Positions 52,710-61,965 of a stretch of DNA of 64,000 bases are shown here, one piece after another (within the stretch, counting starts at the first letter, position 1; each line of letters begins with the position of its first letter). This DNA comes from Bifidobacterium erythrocebi (GTDB lineage Bacteria; Actinomycetota; Actinomycetes; Actinomycetales; Bifidobacteriaceae). The DNA is taken from NCBI RefSeq assembly GCF_012932675.1, contig NZ_JAAIIF010000003.1, positions 33,122 through 97,121 of the forward strand, given 5' to 3'. The notes beneath the pieces were generated by a model. It was not told the DNA's origin and ran no database searches. It was given only the letters and a program-made list of their open reading frames with translations. Made by a program: the position numbers and the translations under genes.

Positions 52710-54236
52710 ATGGAAGAGAGCGAGAAAACAAGACTTGGCCAGGTGACTCAGCATAGATTGCTGAGCGTGGCCTATTGGCGGTTTTCCGTCAACGCGGCAC
52801 TAACGCTGCTTGACATGGCGATGCTTGTCGTCGCATCTGCGGCGGTCATCACGTTGCGTCATGAAACCGATTTGTACTCGTTCCGCTTCGGCTTTCCCGT
52901 AAGCATGTCGGTCTACCTGCTGGTCTGCGCGCTGATCTGGTCGGCTTGCCTGCATGGTTCCGGCGTCTACCACCGGCATGTGATGGGGGACGGCTACCAG
53001 CTCAACGCGCTGCTGGTCAAAGGAACATTGCTTGCCGCCATGGTGACGTGTGCCTTTGATTTCATCATGCGCATCGGTGTGTCACTGACGTCGATCGTGT
53101 TGTCGTTCCTCTTCGGCCTGCTGCTCACTATGGTGGAACGTTTTTTCATGCGCCTGCTGATTACGCATGGCCGCAGGAAAGGGCGGTACGCCTATTCCAC
53201 GGTGGTGGTCGGATCTTCGGAGGGTATCGTCCGTGCGCTGGGATTCCTAGGCCAGAAGCAGCAGCTCAACTATAGGCCGGTGGCGGTGTGCCCGATTCAC
53301 GTCAATGCCGAAACTGGGCTTATCGAGGCCGTTACCGATATCGAAGGACTGAGCGCGCGGGTCAAGGACGTTCTTGGCGCAAGCGTTCCGATCATGACCT
53401 ATGGCGACGATTTCGCCGAGCGTGCCGTGAGCCTGCACGCTCAGACGGTGATGATCACGGATGTGATGCAGCGGTTCTCCGACAATTTCAATACCTTTGC
53501 ACTGAATGTTGAATCCATGAACCTGGAGATTGCATTGGTCACTTCTGCCGCCGACGTGAGTGGTCATGAAACGCAGGTGCGCGTAATCCAGGGCACCACG
53601 GTGATGACGATTTGCCTGCCGCAGTATTCGCCTGCGGCCATGTTGCAGAAGCGCATATTCGATATCGTGGTTTCGGCGTTGGCGATTGTGATCTCATCGC
53701 CTGTCATGCTGGCGGTGGCGATTGCCATCAAGCTTGAGGACCACGGCCCGGCTCTGTACACACAGGAGCGCATCGGATTGCGAGGCAAACCGTTCAAGAT
53801 CCACAAGTTCCGTTCGATGTATGTGGATGCCGATGCCAAATTGGCCGAAGTGGCCGCTGCGAATGGCCAGGAGCTCGGCGCATGCGTGAAGATCAAGAAC
53901 GATCCCCGCGTTACCAAGGTCGGTCGGTTCATTCGCAAGACGAGTCTTGATGAGCTGCCGCAGTTCTTCGATTCGTTCATCGGTACGATGAGCGTGGTCG
54001 GTCCGCGACCGCAACGCCAGTTCGAAGTGGACGGCTATGACCAGGTCTATGCCACCAGACTGTTGGTCAAGCCGGGCATCACCGGCCCGTGGCAGGTTTC
54101 CGGACGCAATGATCTGAGCGATGAGGAAAGCCGACAGCTGGATGTCGGCTATGTGCAAAGCTGGTCAGTGATGGGGGACATCGTCTACATCTTCCGCACT
54201 GTCGGCACGATGGTCAATCCCAACGGTGCCTACTGA
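52710..54236 (+). CDS. undecaprenyl-phosphate sugar phosphotransferase (EPS priming glycosyltransferase)
   Basis: Starts repeat-unit assembly by moving a sugar-1-phosphate from a UDP-sugar to undecaprenyl phosphate. The 508-aa product has four to five N-terminal membrane segments (about 25-150), a Rossmann-like middle domain (about 160-290), a further membrane helix (about 315-337), and the catalytic bacterial sugar transferase domain: KRIFDIV (314), KIHKFRSMYVDAD, RKTSLDELPQFF, SVVGPRPQ and GITGPWQVSGRND. Glucose-1-P and galactose-1-P are the usual substrates; which applies is not visible. It corresponds to the CpsD/RfbP gene that opens bifidobacterial EPS clusters. Confidence 0.93.
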   Translation: MEESEKTRLGQVTQHRLLSVAYWRFSVNAALTLLDMAMLVVASAAVITLRHETDLYSFRFGFPVSMSVYLLVCALIWSACLHGSGVYHRHVMGDGYQLNALLVKGTLLAAMVTCAFDFIMRIGVSLTSIVLSFLFGLLLTMVERFFMRLLITHGRRKGRYAYSTVVVGSSEGIVRALGFLGQKQQLNYRPVAVCPIHVNAETGLIEAVTDIEGLSARVKDVLGASVPIMTYGDDFAERAVSLHAQTVMITDVMQRFSDNFNTFALNVESMNLEIALVTSAADVSGHETQVRVIQGTTVMTICLPQYSPAAMLQKRIFDIVVSALAIVISSPVMLAVAIAIKLEDHGPALYTQERIGLRGKPFKIHKFRSMYVDADAKLAEVAAANGQELGACVKIKNDPRVTKVGRFIRKTSLDELPQFFDSFIGTMSVVGPRPQRQFEVDGYDQVYATRLLVKPGITGPWQVSGRNDLSDEESRQLDVGYVQSWSVMGDIVYIFRTVGTMVNPNGAY

Positions 54237-54276
54237 TTGGCATGGTGCACGTATGACGAAGAATAAGGAAGGGCAT

Positions 54277-55095
54277 ATGCAGGCTATTCGGTCCGATTCC
54301 CCTAAGAACATCTGCATAGCGGTGGCCACGCATAAGGCCTATAGGATGCCCGAGGATTCCATGTATCTGCCATTGCAGGTGGGTAAGGCAATGCATCCTG
54401 ATGTCGATCTGGGATTTGCCTGCGACAACACCGGCGACAACATCTCCGATAGGAACGCGTACTATTCGGAGCTCACCGGCCTGTACTGGCTTTGGAAGAA
54501 CTGTGATGCCGACTATAAGGGTCTGGTGCATTACCGGAGGCATTTCGCCACGTTGGATAAGGCGGCGAGAGCGTCCAAGAATCGTTTCGATCGGATCGCC
54601 ACCAGGGAGGATGTCGAGAAACTGCTCGACCGAGCCGACATCATTGTGCCCAGACGGCGTAACTATTACATCGAGACGGTCTATTCGCATTACGACCACA
54701 CCTTTGACGGTCGGCAGTTCGACGAGACGTTGAAGCTGCTTCGGGAACAGTGCCCCGAATATGCGCCGGCCTTCGAGCGGCTGATGCGGTCGAAGAAGGC
54801 GCACATCTTCAACATGTTCATCATGACGCGCGAGCGCTTCGACGAGTATTGCGCGTGGATGTTCCCGATTGTCGAGGAGCTGACCAGGCGTATTCCGCCA
54901 GAGTCCTATGACGCTTTCGGTGCGCGGTACCCCGGTCGCGTGAGCGAGCGGTTGCTGGACGTTTGGCTGGACACCAACGGGTACGGCTATGTGGAAATGC
55001 CGGTGACCAGCCCGGAGCCTGTGGATTGGTGGAAGAAGGGGACCGGCTTCCTGATGGCCAAGTTCGGCGGCAGGAAGTATGAAAAGAGCTTCTGA
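54277..55095 (+). CDS. DUF4422 family protein, probable EPS glycosyltransferase
   Basis: A 272-aa protein of the DUF4422 group, common in EPS/LPS loci and considered glycosyltransferases. Typical features are NICIAVATHKAYRMPED at the start, GDNISDRNAYYSELTGLYWLWKN, GLVHYRRHF and IIVPRRRNYYIETVYSHY. The ATG at 54277 has AAGGA seven bases upstream; an ATG eight codons earlier lacks one. It follows the priming enzyme by 40 bp, so it likely adds the second sugar, though that order is inference. Confidence 0.82.
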   Translation: MQAIRSDSPKNICIAVATHKAYRMPEDSMYLPLQVGKAMHPDVDLGFACDNTGDNISDRNAYYSELTGLYWLWKNCDADYKGLVHYRRHFATLDKAARASKNRFDRIATREDVEKLLDRADIIVPRRRNYYIETVYSHYDHTFDGRQFDETLKLLREQCPEYAPAFERLMRSKKAHIFNMFIMTRERFDEYCAWMFPIVEELTRRIPPESYDAFGARYPGRVSERLLDVWLDTNGYGYVEMPVTSPEPVDWWKKGTGFLMAKFGGRKYEKSF

Positions 55096-55240
55096 GAGTC
55101 GCTGTTGTGACATGATGGCAAGTGATTCCGAAGTGTGGTGCTTTCGACATCGGATTCAGTAGGGGAGATGCGGATGGTGTGGCATCTGTATCATTGTCTG
55201 CAGAGTATTGCAGGACAGGTTCTGAAGAGAGACGGTGAGT

Positions 55241-56416
55241 ATGCAAGTTGATGCTTTGCCTCAGGAGGATCTATATCGAAGTCCCTCGTCTAAATTGCGA
55301 ATTTTCCTTGGCAATATCAGGGGAATCGATGCCTTGATTATCTTTGCGGTGATTGCCGCACGTTATCTTATACAGGATATTGGCGGGACCCTAACCACGG
55401 CATGCTGCATGTGTTTTGTGCTGCTTGCCATTATGGCGAAGATTATCTGTTATGTGTTGCCTGTCTATGGATTTCGCTTTATAGGTAGAGCCATACCGAT
55501 TTTTCTTTTAGGCATAGCGTATTTCATGCCACTGCATCAGATTGATTTGATTATGGCTATGCTGTTGGCTATTGCCTTATGCGACATGCCAGTGGAAGAC
55601 AGTTTTGAATACGCGGGTTATATCTCTTCGGTTCTTTTTGCCGTTCAATTGTCGTTGTATAAATTCGGGCTGATTGTAGATAAGATGCAGTGGGATCGAT
55701 ACGACGAGGATGTCGCGGTCTCTGCGAGGCACGCAATCGGTTTCGGGCATCCGAATTTTGTAGGTCTTTTCGTTTTCCCGGTTCTTGTTGCTTTTCTTGT
55801 TTCAAAAAGAAAGGTAAGCAGGGTTTATTTTGGAATCATCGGATTGGCATATGCGTATATAACATATAGGTATACGGATTCGAGGACTTTCTTCTATACC
55901 GCTATTGCGATTCTTCTTTTTGGATTAGCCAGAGGCCTTTTCGTAAACAGCCGTTTTTGCGCCAAGTGTTTGATTTTGACCATACCGGTCACTATCGGAG
56001 TGACTTTTGCACTTGCGATATGGGGCAGTTCCAATTACTCGTTGAGTTTGCTGCTTTCCGGCCGACCGTATCTGTGGAATAGAATCATCAGCAGGGAAAT
56101 GCCTCGTCTGTATGGGCCTACGGGAAGTATCAAAGCCTATTACCAGCAAGGCAAGTCCATAGACAACATATGGATGCATCTGCTTTATGTCTATGGGATT
56201 CTAATAACCCTCATCATCATTGTGCTGTTCTGCTATTTTCTTAACAAATGCATTACCAGCGGTCATGTGTATTTGGCGCTTGTTGTAGTTGCCTATTTGA
56301 TTTATGGCTTAATGGAGCATCATCTTTTTGATTATGGATATTCCGTTTTCCCGATTATACTTTTCGCTCCGTTTTTCAATAGTTCATGGGTGAGGGAAGA
56401 TCGATCCAATGCATAA
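55241..56416 (+). CDS. wzy: Wzy-type polysaccharide polymerase
   Basis: A 391-aa integral membrane protein with about ten hydrophobic segments and one larger extracellular loop (about residues 270-310, LLSGRPYLWNRIISREMPRLYG), the pattern of O-antigen/EPS polymerases. RHAIGFGHPNFVGLFVF contains the Gly-His-Pro-Asn element seen in this group. It polymerises lipid-linked repeat units outside the membrane. The ATG at 55241 or GTG at 55235 may start it. Base composition is clearly AT-richer than the core genome, suggesting horizontal exchange. It overlaps the flippase gene by 8 bp. Confidence 0.85.
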   Translation: MQVDALPQEDLYRSPSSKLRIFLGNIRGIDALIIFAVIAARYLIQDIGGTLTTACCMCFVLLAIMAKIICYVLPVYGFRFIGRAIPIFLLGIAYFMPLHQIDLIMAMLLAIALCDMPVEDSFEYAGYISSVLFAVQLSLYKFGLIVDKMQWDRYDEDVAVSARHAIGFGHPNFVGLFVFPVLVAFLVSKRKVSRVYFGIIGLAYAYITYRYTDSRTFFYTAIAILLFGLARGLFVNSRFCAKCLILTIPVTIGVTFALAIWGSSNYSLSLLLSGRPYLWNRIISREMPRLYGPTGSIKAYYQQGKSIDNIWMHLLYVYGILITLIIIVLFCYFLNKCITSGHVYLALVVVAYLIYGLMEHHLFDYGYSVFPIILFAPFFNSSWVREDRSNA

Positions 56417-57824
56417 ATACAAAGAACTTCTTCTTAATACTGGTCTATTTGCAATCAGTTCGGTATCCGCGAAGCTGATCGGATTTGTTCTTGTCCCGTT
56501 GTATACGTTCTACCTATCGACGGGGGAATACGGCATCACGGATATGTCTATTACGGTAATCACGTTGTTGACCCCGCTATGCACTTGCTCGATTACTGAC
56601 GCAGTTCTTCGCTATGCATTGGACGACAAGGAATACCGTACGAAATACATGTCCATTGGCATGTGGGTGACATTGTTCAGCCTGGTGATTGTCGGGCTGC
56701 TGCTACCTTTGCTGGATTTGCCGTTCATGGGAGGCCTCGGGCACTACAAGGCATTGTTCTGGCTCAATTTTGCCGTTAGTGTGCTCCAGATCTATTTTGG
56801 GACCATCGCACGAATCCTCAACAGAATAAAGCTGATTCCCGTCGTTTCGTGCTCGTCGGCGCTATGCAACGGAATCTGCGCGTATATTTTCATCGCCGTC
56901 TGTAATCTGGGAATTCCCGGTTATTTCTATTCGATGATTATCTCCGGTATGGTTGCCATCGGCATCTATGTGGCAAGAGGGCATTTCCTGAGTTACCTCG
57001 ACATGCGGATCGACAGCGATGACAAAGCACTGCTTAAACGCATGGTGTGTTTTTCCCTGCCATTGGTTCCTAACGCGTTGTTCTGGTGGATCGGCACCAG
57101 TCTGAATCGTTTTCTGATCACCAGCATGCTGGGGATTGCCGCATCGGGATTATTCGCGGCTGCCGGCAAAATACCGAATCTGATCACCATGGTGTATCAG
57201 ATTTTTCAGCAGGCTTGGAATCTGTCTGTTTTTCAGGAATTCAGGAATTCCGGCCTTGCCCGTTTCTACGAGAACATATTTAAATTCGTGATTGCGGGGA
57301 TGTCCTTAGCGGCTTCGGTTCTGATCATCGCTTCCAAACCGATCGCCTCGATCGTACTGCAAAAGGAGTTCTTCTCCAGTTGGACGCTCATGTCCATACT
57401 GGTCATTGCGGTCTACTGCAATTCGTTGAATTCATTTCTGGGAACCATCTCTACTGCGGCCATGAAGACGAAGAATCTATTTGTGACCACGTGCATCGGT
57501 GCCGTGCTGAATGTGATCATCACATGGACTTTGATTCCGGTCTGTGGTTTGGTCGGAGCTTGCTTGGGCATGGCATTAAGCAATTTTGTCACGCTTTGCA
57601 TGCGCTTCTATATATCGCTGCGCATCATGAAATTCAATGTGCCGTGGGCGGAAACGGTTGCTCTGTTTGTCGCTTTGGCCGTACAAGCCTTTGTATCCTT
57701 TAGGAGCATGCCCTGTTCGATGGCTGTTCAGATAATCTGCCTGGTACTGGTGAGTGGCATAGCCGTGAAGTTGCTCTTCCCGTTCATCGCCCGCATTGCG
57801 AATCGCAACGGAGCCGCCAAGTAG
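56409..57824 (+). CDS. wzx: Wzx-type flippase, polysaccharide biosynthesis (MOP superfamily) protein
   Basis: A 471-aa protein with about 12-14 membrane segments that would carry lipid-linked repeat units across the membrane. The N-terminus ELLLNTGLFAISSVSAKLIGFVLVPLYTFYLSTGEYGI is typical of the PST branch of the MOP superfamily. Overlap with wzy points to coupled translation. The presence of Wzx and Wzy together defines a Wzx/Wzy-dependent pathway. Confidence 0.9.
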   Translation: MHKYKELLLNTGLFAISSVSAKLIGFVLVPLYTFYLSTGEYGITDMSITVITLLTPLCTCSITDAVLRYALDDKEYRTKYMSIGMWVTLFSLVIVGLLLPLLDLPFMGGLGHYKALFWLNFAVSVLQIYFGTIARILNRIKLIPVVSCSSALCNGICAYIFIAVCNLGIPGYFYSMIISGMVAIGIYVARGHFLSYLDMRIDSDDKALLKRMVCFSLPLVPNALFWWIGTSLNRFLITSMLGIAASGLFAAAGKIPNLITMVYQIFQQAWNLSVFQEFRNSGLARFYENIFKFVIAGMSLAASVLIIASKPIASIVLQKEFFSSWTLMSILVIAVYCNSLNSFLGTISTAAMKTKNLFVTTCIGAVLNVIITWTLIPVCGLVGACLGMALSNFVTLCMRFYISLRIMKFNVPWAETVALFVALAVQAFVSFRSMPCSMAVQIICLVLVSGIAVKLLFPFIARIANRNGAAK

Positions 57825-57869
57825 ACATAGGCGCTGTCAGAAAGATGCTGTAGATGAAATGGGACGAAC

Positions 57870-58853
57870 ATGAACTCATATGATGATGGTGCGCGCAAAA
57901 CGGTTTTGCATCAGGGACAAGAGGTATCGGCTGCCTTTTTGCCGCTTAAATTGATTAAGAAGATCTCCGATCGCACCAATCGGAAGCCGTGGCCGCGACA
58001 GTCACTGGCACCGTTGTATAAGAAGCAGAACGAGCTGCTGTTCGACTATTATGCACGATGCTTTGAGAAGCAGTTGAACGAATTGAACAGGTTGCAGGAC
58101 AACGCCGAACCGTTTTCGGATGCTTCCCAGGCTCCGATTTGGATGATCTGGCTTCAAGGCCGTCAGGAGCTTCCTCCGGAACTATCGTTCTGTCTGGACT
58201 CGGTATACCGGCACAAGGGTTCCCATCCACTGCATGTTCTGGATCTGAACGAGGCCAGGAATCTGGTCGATATTCCGGATTGGCTTATGCGCTTATATGA
58301 GCGCAAAGAGATTCGCCCAGCGCTGCTTTGCGATTACATTCGTGCTGCTCTATTGGAGCGGTATGGGGGTATTTGGCTGGATACCTCCATACTGCTGGTG
58401 AAGGATATTCCCGATTGGATTCTCGATATCCCATTCTGGTCCGTTAAAGGGCTTGACTTTTTCCCATATTCCGTTGTAGTGCCCGATGGTCGGCAATGGC
58501 AGATATATGCGATGGCAGGGCAGCCCCATGCCTTGTTTTATAAGGGTTTTTGCTCGTTGTTCCTTGAATATGCCAAGACAATCAACACCGATCTTGACTA
58601 TTTCATGTCGTATCAGCTGTCCAAGCTTCTGCGCACCAATGTTGCCGCAATTGCGGAATCATACGGCAGGATTCCCTGCAACAACACGAAGTGCGAAAGC
58701 CTGCAAGCCTATTTGCAGGGGTATGCGCCTATACGGCGGCAGGGAAGCGAAAATCTGTTTTGTGAGGACACGTTCCTGTACAAGCTTTCCAGACACGATA
58801 TCCTGCTCCTGCGCGATAATTCCCAGATCATAACCGATTTGGTCCAGCATTAG
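57870..58853 (+). CDS. Caps_synth-type glycosyltransferase 1
   Basis: A 327-aa protein of the capsular polysaccharide synthesis/Och1-like fold. Key segments are APIWMIWLQGRQELPPE (about 88-104), LVDIPDWLMRLY, and the nucleotide-sugar region LLCDYIRAALLERYGGIWLD with Asp154 and Asp171. It is the last plus-strand gene of the first EPS run and meets the GT2 gene tail to tail. A paralogue with the same motifs lies at 61966-62949. Acceptor and donor are unknown. Confidence 0.82.
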   Translation: MNSYDDGARKTVLHQGQEVSAAFLPLKLIKKISDRTNRKPWPRQSLAPLYKKQNELLFDYYARCFEKQLNELNRLQDNAEPFSDASQAPIWMIWLQGRQELPPELSFCLDSVYRHKGSHPLHVLDLNEARNLVDIPDWLMRLYERKEIRPALLCDYIRAALLERYGGIWLDTSILLVKDIPDWILDIPFWSVKGLDFFPYSVVVPDGRQWQIYAMAGQPHALFYKGFCSLFLEYAKTINTDLDYFMSYQLSKLLRTNVAAIAESYGRIPCNNTKCESLQAYLQGYAPIRRQGSENLFCEDTFLYKLSRHDILLLRDNSQIITDLVQH

Positions 58854-58889
58854 CGGGTGTGGAATACCATGCTCGGGAGAGCGTGGTTG

Positions 58890-59891
58890 TTATCGGCATA
58901 GTTTCGGCGCAAGTCCGGGAAGACAGGCGATGATTGCAATGCGCACACGTTGAAGAATCGGGCTATGCATATCCATCAAGGCCGAACACGCAAAACGACG
59001 AAGATAGTGTTTTGCGTCTGAAACAATGACATGCAGTTTATCTGTCTCATTGTCCGATTGGCTGTTTACGTGATCACTCATAGCCAGCAGACGGCAATAT
59101 TCCAGGCAACTCCGAAAATGCAAGGCGTGAAGAATCTCCCGCCCAGGCATTTTCTTCGGGATTTCGTCATTAATCTGGGCAATGGATTGATGATAGTCCT
59201 CGATGGACTGCAATGACGCGGATTTGTTCTGGCTGATCGAGTCGTTGCGTTTTCTATATCCATACAGACGGGAATCGATGATAGCGACTTTTCGAGAAGA
59301 TGCCAGCACTTTCCAAGTCACGGGCATATCCTCGAATTTTCGACCCTCCGGGAAGGGATTCCGAAGCCAGAGAGGTGTTTTTGCCAGTTTCCCCCAAGCG
59401 GAGGTACTTGCTTTCTTCTCCGATAAAAGCTCGCACACCGCCGTTTCAGGGGGAACGACCATTAAGGACTGCTTGGTTTGTTCAGGGACGAGACAGTGGT
59501 CCTTTTCATTGACAAGCATGAATCTGCATGAAGCACTGTCGGCGTTATTGGATATTGCCGCGGCCAGCAGATCCGAGATGTAGTTTTCAGAGACTATGTC
59601 ATCGCTGTCTATGTAAATAAGCCAAGGAGCTGAGGCTATTGCGGTCCCAGCATTACGTGCCGCCGACAGCCCTGCGTTCTCCTGATGAATTACTCGGAAA
59701 CGATTGTCCTGTGATGCATAGGTGTCGCAGATAGTGCCCGAATCATCCGTGGAGCCGTCATCGATCAGAATAACCTCAAGATTATGATGCCGCTGGTTCT
59801 TGATGCTTTCCAAGCAATCGGCCAGATACATCGAAACGTTGTATACCGGTACGATTACCGAAACCATGGTGTCGGTGGTGGATTCTCCCAT
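58890..59891 (-). CDS. glycosyltransferase family 2 protein
   Basis: A 333-aa GT-A fold inverting transferase: VSVIVPVYNVSMYLADCLESI at the N-terminus, IDDGSTDDSG, ENAGLSAARNAG and the metal-binding DSD (YIDSDD, about 94-98). It transfers one sugar in repeat-unit synthesis; donor unknown. The ATG at 59891 has GGGA eight bases upstream. It is divergent from the GT14 gene (113 bp between starts) and convergent with the preceding transferase. Confidence 0.9.
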   Translation of the reverse strand: MGESTTDTMVSVIVPVYNVSMYLADCLESIKNQRHHNLEVILIDDGSTDDSGTICDTYASQDNRFRVIHQENAGLSAARNAGTAIASAPWLIYIDSDDIVSENYISDLLAAAISNNADSASCRFMLVNEKDHCLVPEQTKQSLMVVPPETAVCELLSEKKASTSAWGKLAKTPLWLRNPFPEGRKFEDMPVTWKVLASSRKVAIIDSRLYGYRKRNDSISQNKSASLQSIEDYHQSIAQINDEIPKKMPGREILHALHFRSCLEYCRLLAMSDHVNSQSDNETDKLHVIVSDAKHYLRRFACSALMDMHSPILQRVRIAIIACLPGLAPKLCR

Positions 59892-60004
59892 ATGCGATAT
59901 CCCGTCTTTTCCGCGTGCTGCTGTGCGATATAACGTCAAGAGCTAGAATGAACTTTAGCAGAGAATCCCTTTTCCCCGAGTTTGCCAGACGGAGTTCACA
60001 GCAT

Positions 60005-60883
60005 ATGAAGCACGCGTATCTGATTATTGCCCATGACAGACCGCAAGAGCTGGCGCGGCTTCTGAAGGCATTGGATTATGCAGAGAACGATATCTACGTG
60101 CATTTGGATCGCAAATCACAATGCTTCGATTTGGACGATTTGAAGAGAAACGTGAAATCGAGTGGACTGTTCTTCGTCCCCAGGATTTCGGTCACTTGGG
60201 GAGGGGAATCCCAGATCAAGGCCGAACTGATATTGTTCTCCGAAGCTTTCTCGCACGGCGGGTATAGGTATTATCATCTGCTTTCCGGCGTCGACTATCC
60301 GGTAAAGAGCCAGACGTATATTCATCGGTATTTCGACAAGCATGACGGTGAAAATTTCATTGCATTAAAAGACATTAATGACGTTTCGCCTAGGTTCCGT
60401 ATGAGATTCGAGCAGTGTCATTTTCTGCATGAACCGCTCGTCGGTAAGAAGCGCAATTTCTGGAAATATGTTGATTTTGCGCTCTGCTATGCGCAGCGGG
60501 CAGTAGGTATACGCCGTTTCAAAGGGCGTCCTATGAAACGCCACAGCAACTGGATCAGTGTGACTGATGACGTTATATCACTGATAGTCAAGAATCAGGA
60601 TCGTATTCTTAAGGAATATAGATGGACCTATTGCTGCGATGAGGTATTTGTCTTGTCTGAGATCTGGAATACCCCTTTGCGCGCGACGCTTTCTCCAAAG
60701 GAAAATCTGCGATATATGGAATGGGTACATGTGTCGGGCAGGGATTGGTCACCCCGCCCGATCACAATGGAGGATATCGATATCCTGTCTCAACCCGATA
60801 TTCTGTTTGCTCGGAAGTTCACTTCGCCGCAGTCCGACTCATTGTATGAATATCTTGATCAGAACGTTCTTCGGCACAATTAA
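60005..60883 (+). CDS. GT14-type (core-2/I-branching-like) glycosyltransferase
   Basis: A 292-aa protein with the branching-enzyme start HAYLIIAHDRPQELARLLKAL, the block YVHLDRKS, and YYHLLSGVDYPVKSQTYIHRYF, and a C-terminal WTYCCDEVFVLSEIWNT. Bacterial homologues in EPS loci probably transfer GlcNAc, xylose or a related sugar, possibly making a branch. The start at 60005 fits homology; an upstream ATG at 59948 is possible. It is convergent with the pyruvyl transferase gene (11 bp between stops). Confidence 0.85.
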   Translation: MKHAYLIIAHDRPQELARLLKALDYAENDIYVHLDRKSQCFDLDDLKRNVKSSGLFFVPRISVTWGGESQIKAELILFSEAFSHGGYRYYHLLSGVDYPVKSQTYIHRYFDKHDGENFIALKDINDVSPRFRMRFEQCHFLHEPLVGKKRNFWKYVDFALCYAQRAVGIRRFKGRPMKRHSNWISVTDDVISLIVKNQDRILKEYRWTYCCDEVFVLSEIWNTPLRATLSPKENLRYMEWVHVSGRDWSPRPITMEDIDILSQPDILFARKFTSPQSDSLYEYLDQNVLRHN

Positions 60884-60894
60884 ACTTGAGAAAT

Positions 60895-61929
60895 TCAGGA
60901 TTGCTGTCGCACGATATGCATAAGACCTTGATAGGCTTCCTCGGCTACCTTTTCGATATCGTTTGCTGACGAATACTCCTGGGCGAAGACCGCGAGTTTC
61001 TCCTTGAAGGGGATGGGGATAATGCGGCTTCCACTGATTAGACCCAGAATGCATGCATGCATGCGTCCGGATATCGTATAGCTTGCCTGATCTATCAAGT
61101 GCATGAATTCGTCCAATGCCGGATAAGGACGAATTGCAATGTCATATGACGTATGAGTGGAACAGTATTTGGCGAAGCGGTGAACAATGGCTTCATCGGT
61201 CTGAACCGTTGACGTGATGATGACCTTTTTGCCTGCCTTCTCGTTCTGGCGGGATATGAGATCAGCAAGGTAGCGGAAATAGCCGTTTTCCGACTGCAAT
61301 CCTAGCGTCTGAAGCTGTTCTTTCTTGCAGGGAACAGGAACACAGACAATGTCTTTTTTGTCGGTGCCATGCTGCGGTTTGAACAGACGATTGTAAGTGA
61401 AAACCACGTCTGGCGCATAATGGGCATCTATGCCGTAGCGCTCATGCAGGATATGTTCGGTGGAATGGTCCCTTGCCGATACGTATGCGCATTTTCTGAG
61501 CGCTTTCCGATATCGGTTGAGGTAGTAGTCCTGCATATGCAGATCGCCGCTTACGCTAGTGACATAGATGGGTATATGCCTTGACGAGAGTTCCGAGCAC
61601 CAGGAGACGAACGAGGAATTGAAACCGAAGTGACGCCCAAGTAGCTCGCCCCCACCGATTACCGCAAAATCAAAACGTTTGTCACCAAGAAGTCTACGAA
61701 TGCGCCGACGATTAAGCACATCCATGATTGGTGAAATCCTCAGCATGCTTTTGGGCAGCAGATCTTTTCGATCGATGGGGAAGGAGAATCGTTGCTCGAC
61801 CTGTTCGTCGTAGGGCATGGTTTCGGTGGTATATCCCTGCTGCGAGAAAAAACTCTCCATAACTTTAGCTATGGCGATATCTCCCAGATTCGGAGTATGT
61901 CCTTGATTGATAAGCAGTACCCGCTGCAT
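60895..61929 (-). CDS. polysaccharide pyruvyl transferase family protein
   Basis: A 344-aa member of PF04230 (CsaB, EpsO, WcaK): NQGHTPNLGDIAIAKVM at the N-terminus, FAVIGGGELLGRHF, APDVVFTYN, and the C-terminal SGRMHACILGLISGSRIIPI with the conserved Arg-Met-His. Family members use phosphoenolpyruvate to add a ketal pyruvate to sugars, giving acidic polymers. It implies a negatively charged polysaccharide, although some members lack this activity. It follows the second Caps_synth gene by 36 bp on the same strand. Confidence 0.88.
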   Translation of the reverse strand: MQRVLLINQGHTPNLGDIAIAKVMESFFSQQGYTTETMPYDEQVEQRFSFPIDRKDLLPKSMLRISPIMDVLNRRRIRRLLGDKRFDFAVIGGGELLGRHFGFNSSFVSWCSELSSRHIPIYVTSVSGDLHMQDYYLNRYRKALRKCAYVSARDHSTEHILHERYGIDAHYAPDVVFTYNRLFKPQHGTDKKDIVCVPVPCKKEQLQTLGLQSENGYFRYLADLISRQNEKAGKKVIITSTVQTDEAIVHRFAKYCSTHTSYDIAIRPYPALDEFMHLIDQASYTISGRMHACILGLISGSRIIPIPFKEKLAVFAQEYSSANDIEKVAEEAYQGLMHIVRQQS

Positions 61930-61965
61930 GTTCTTTCTGGTCCTTTGCGTTGGTCGGATGATGAT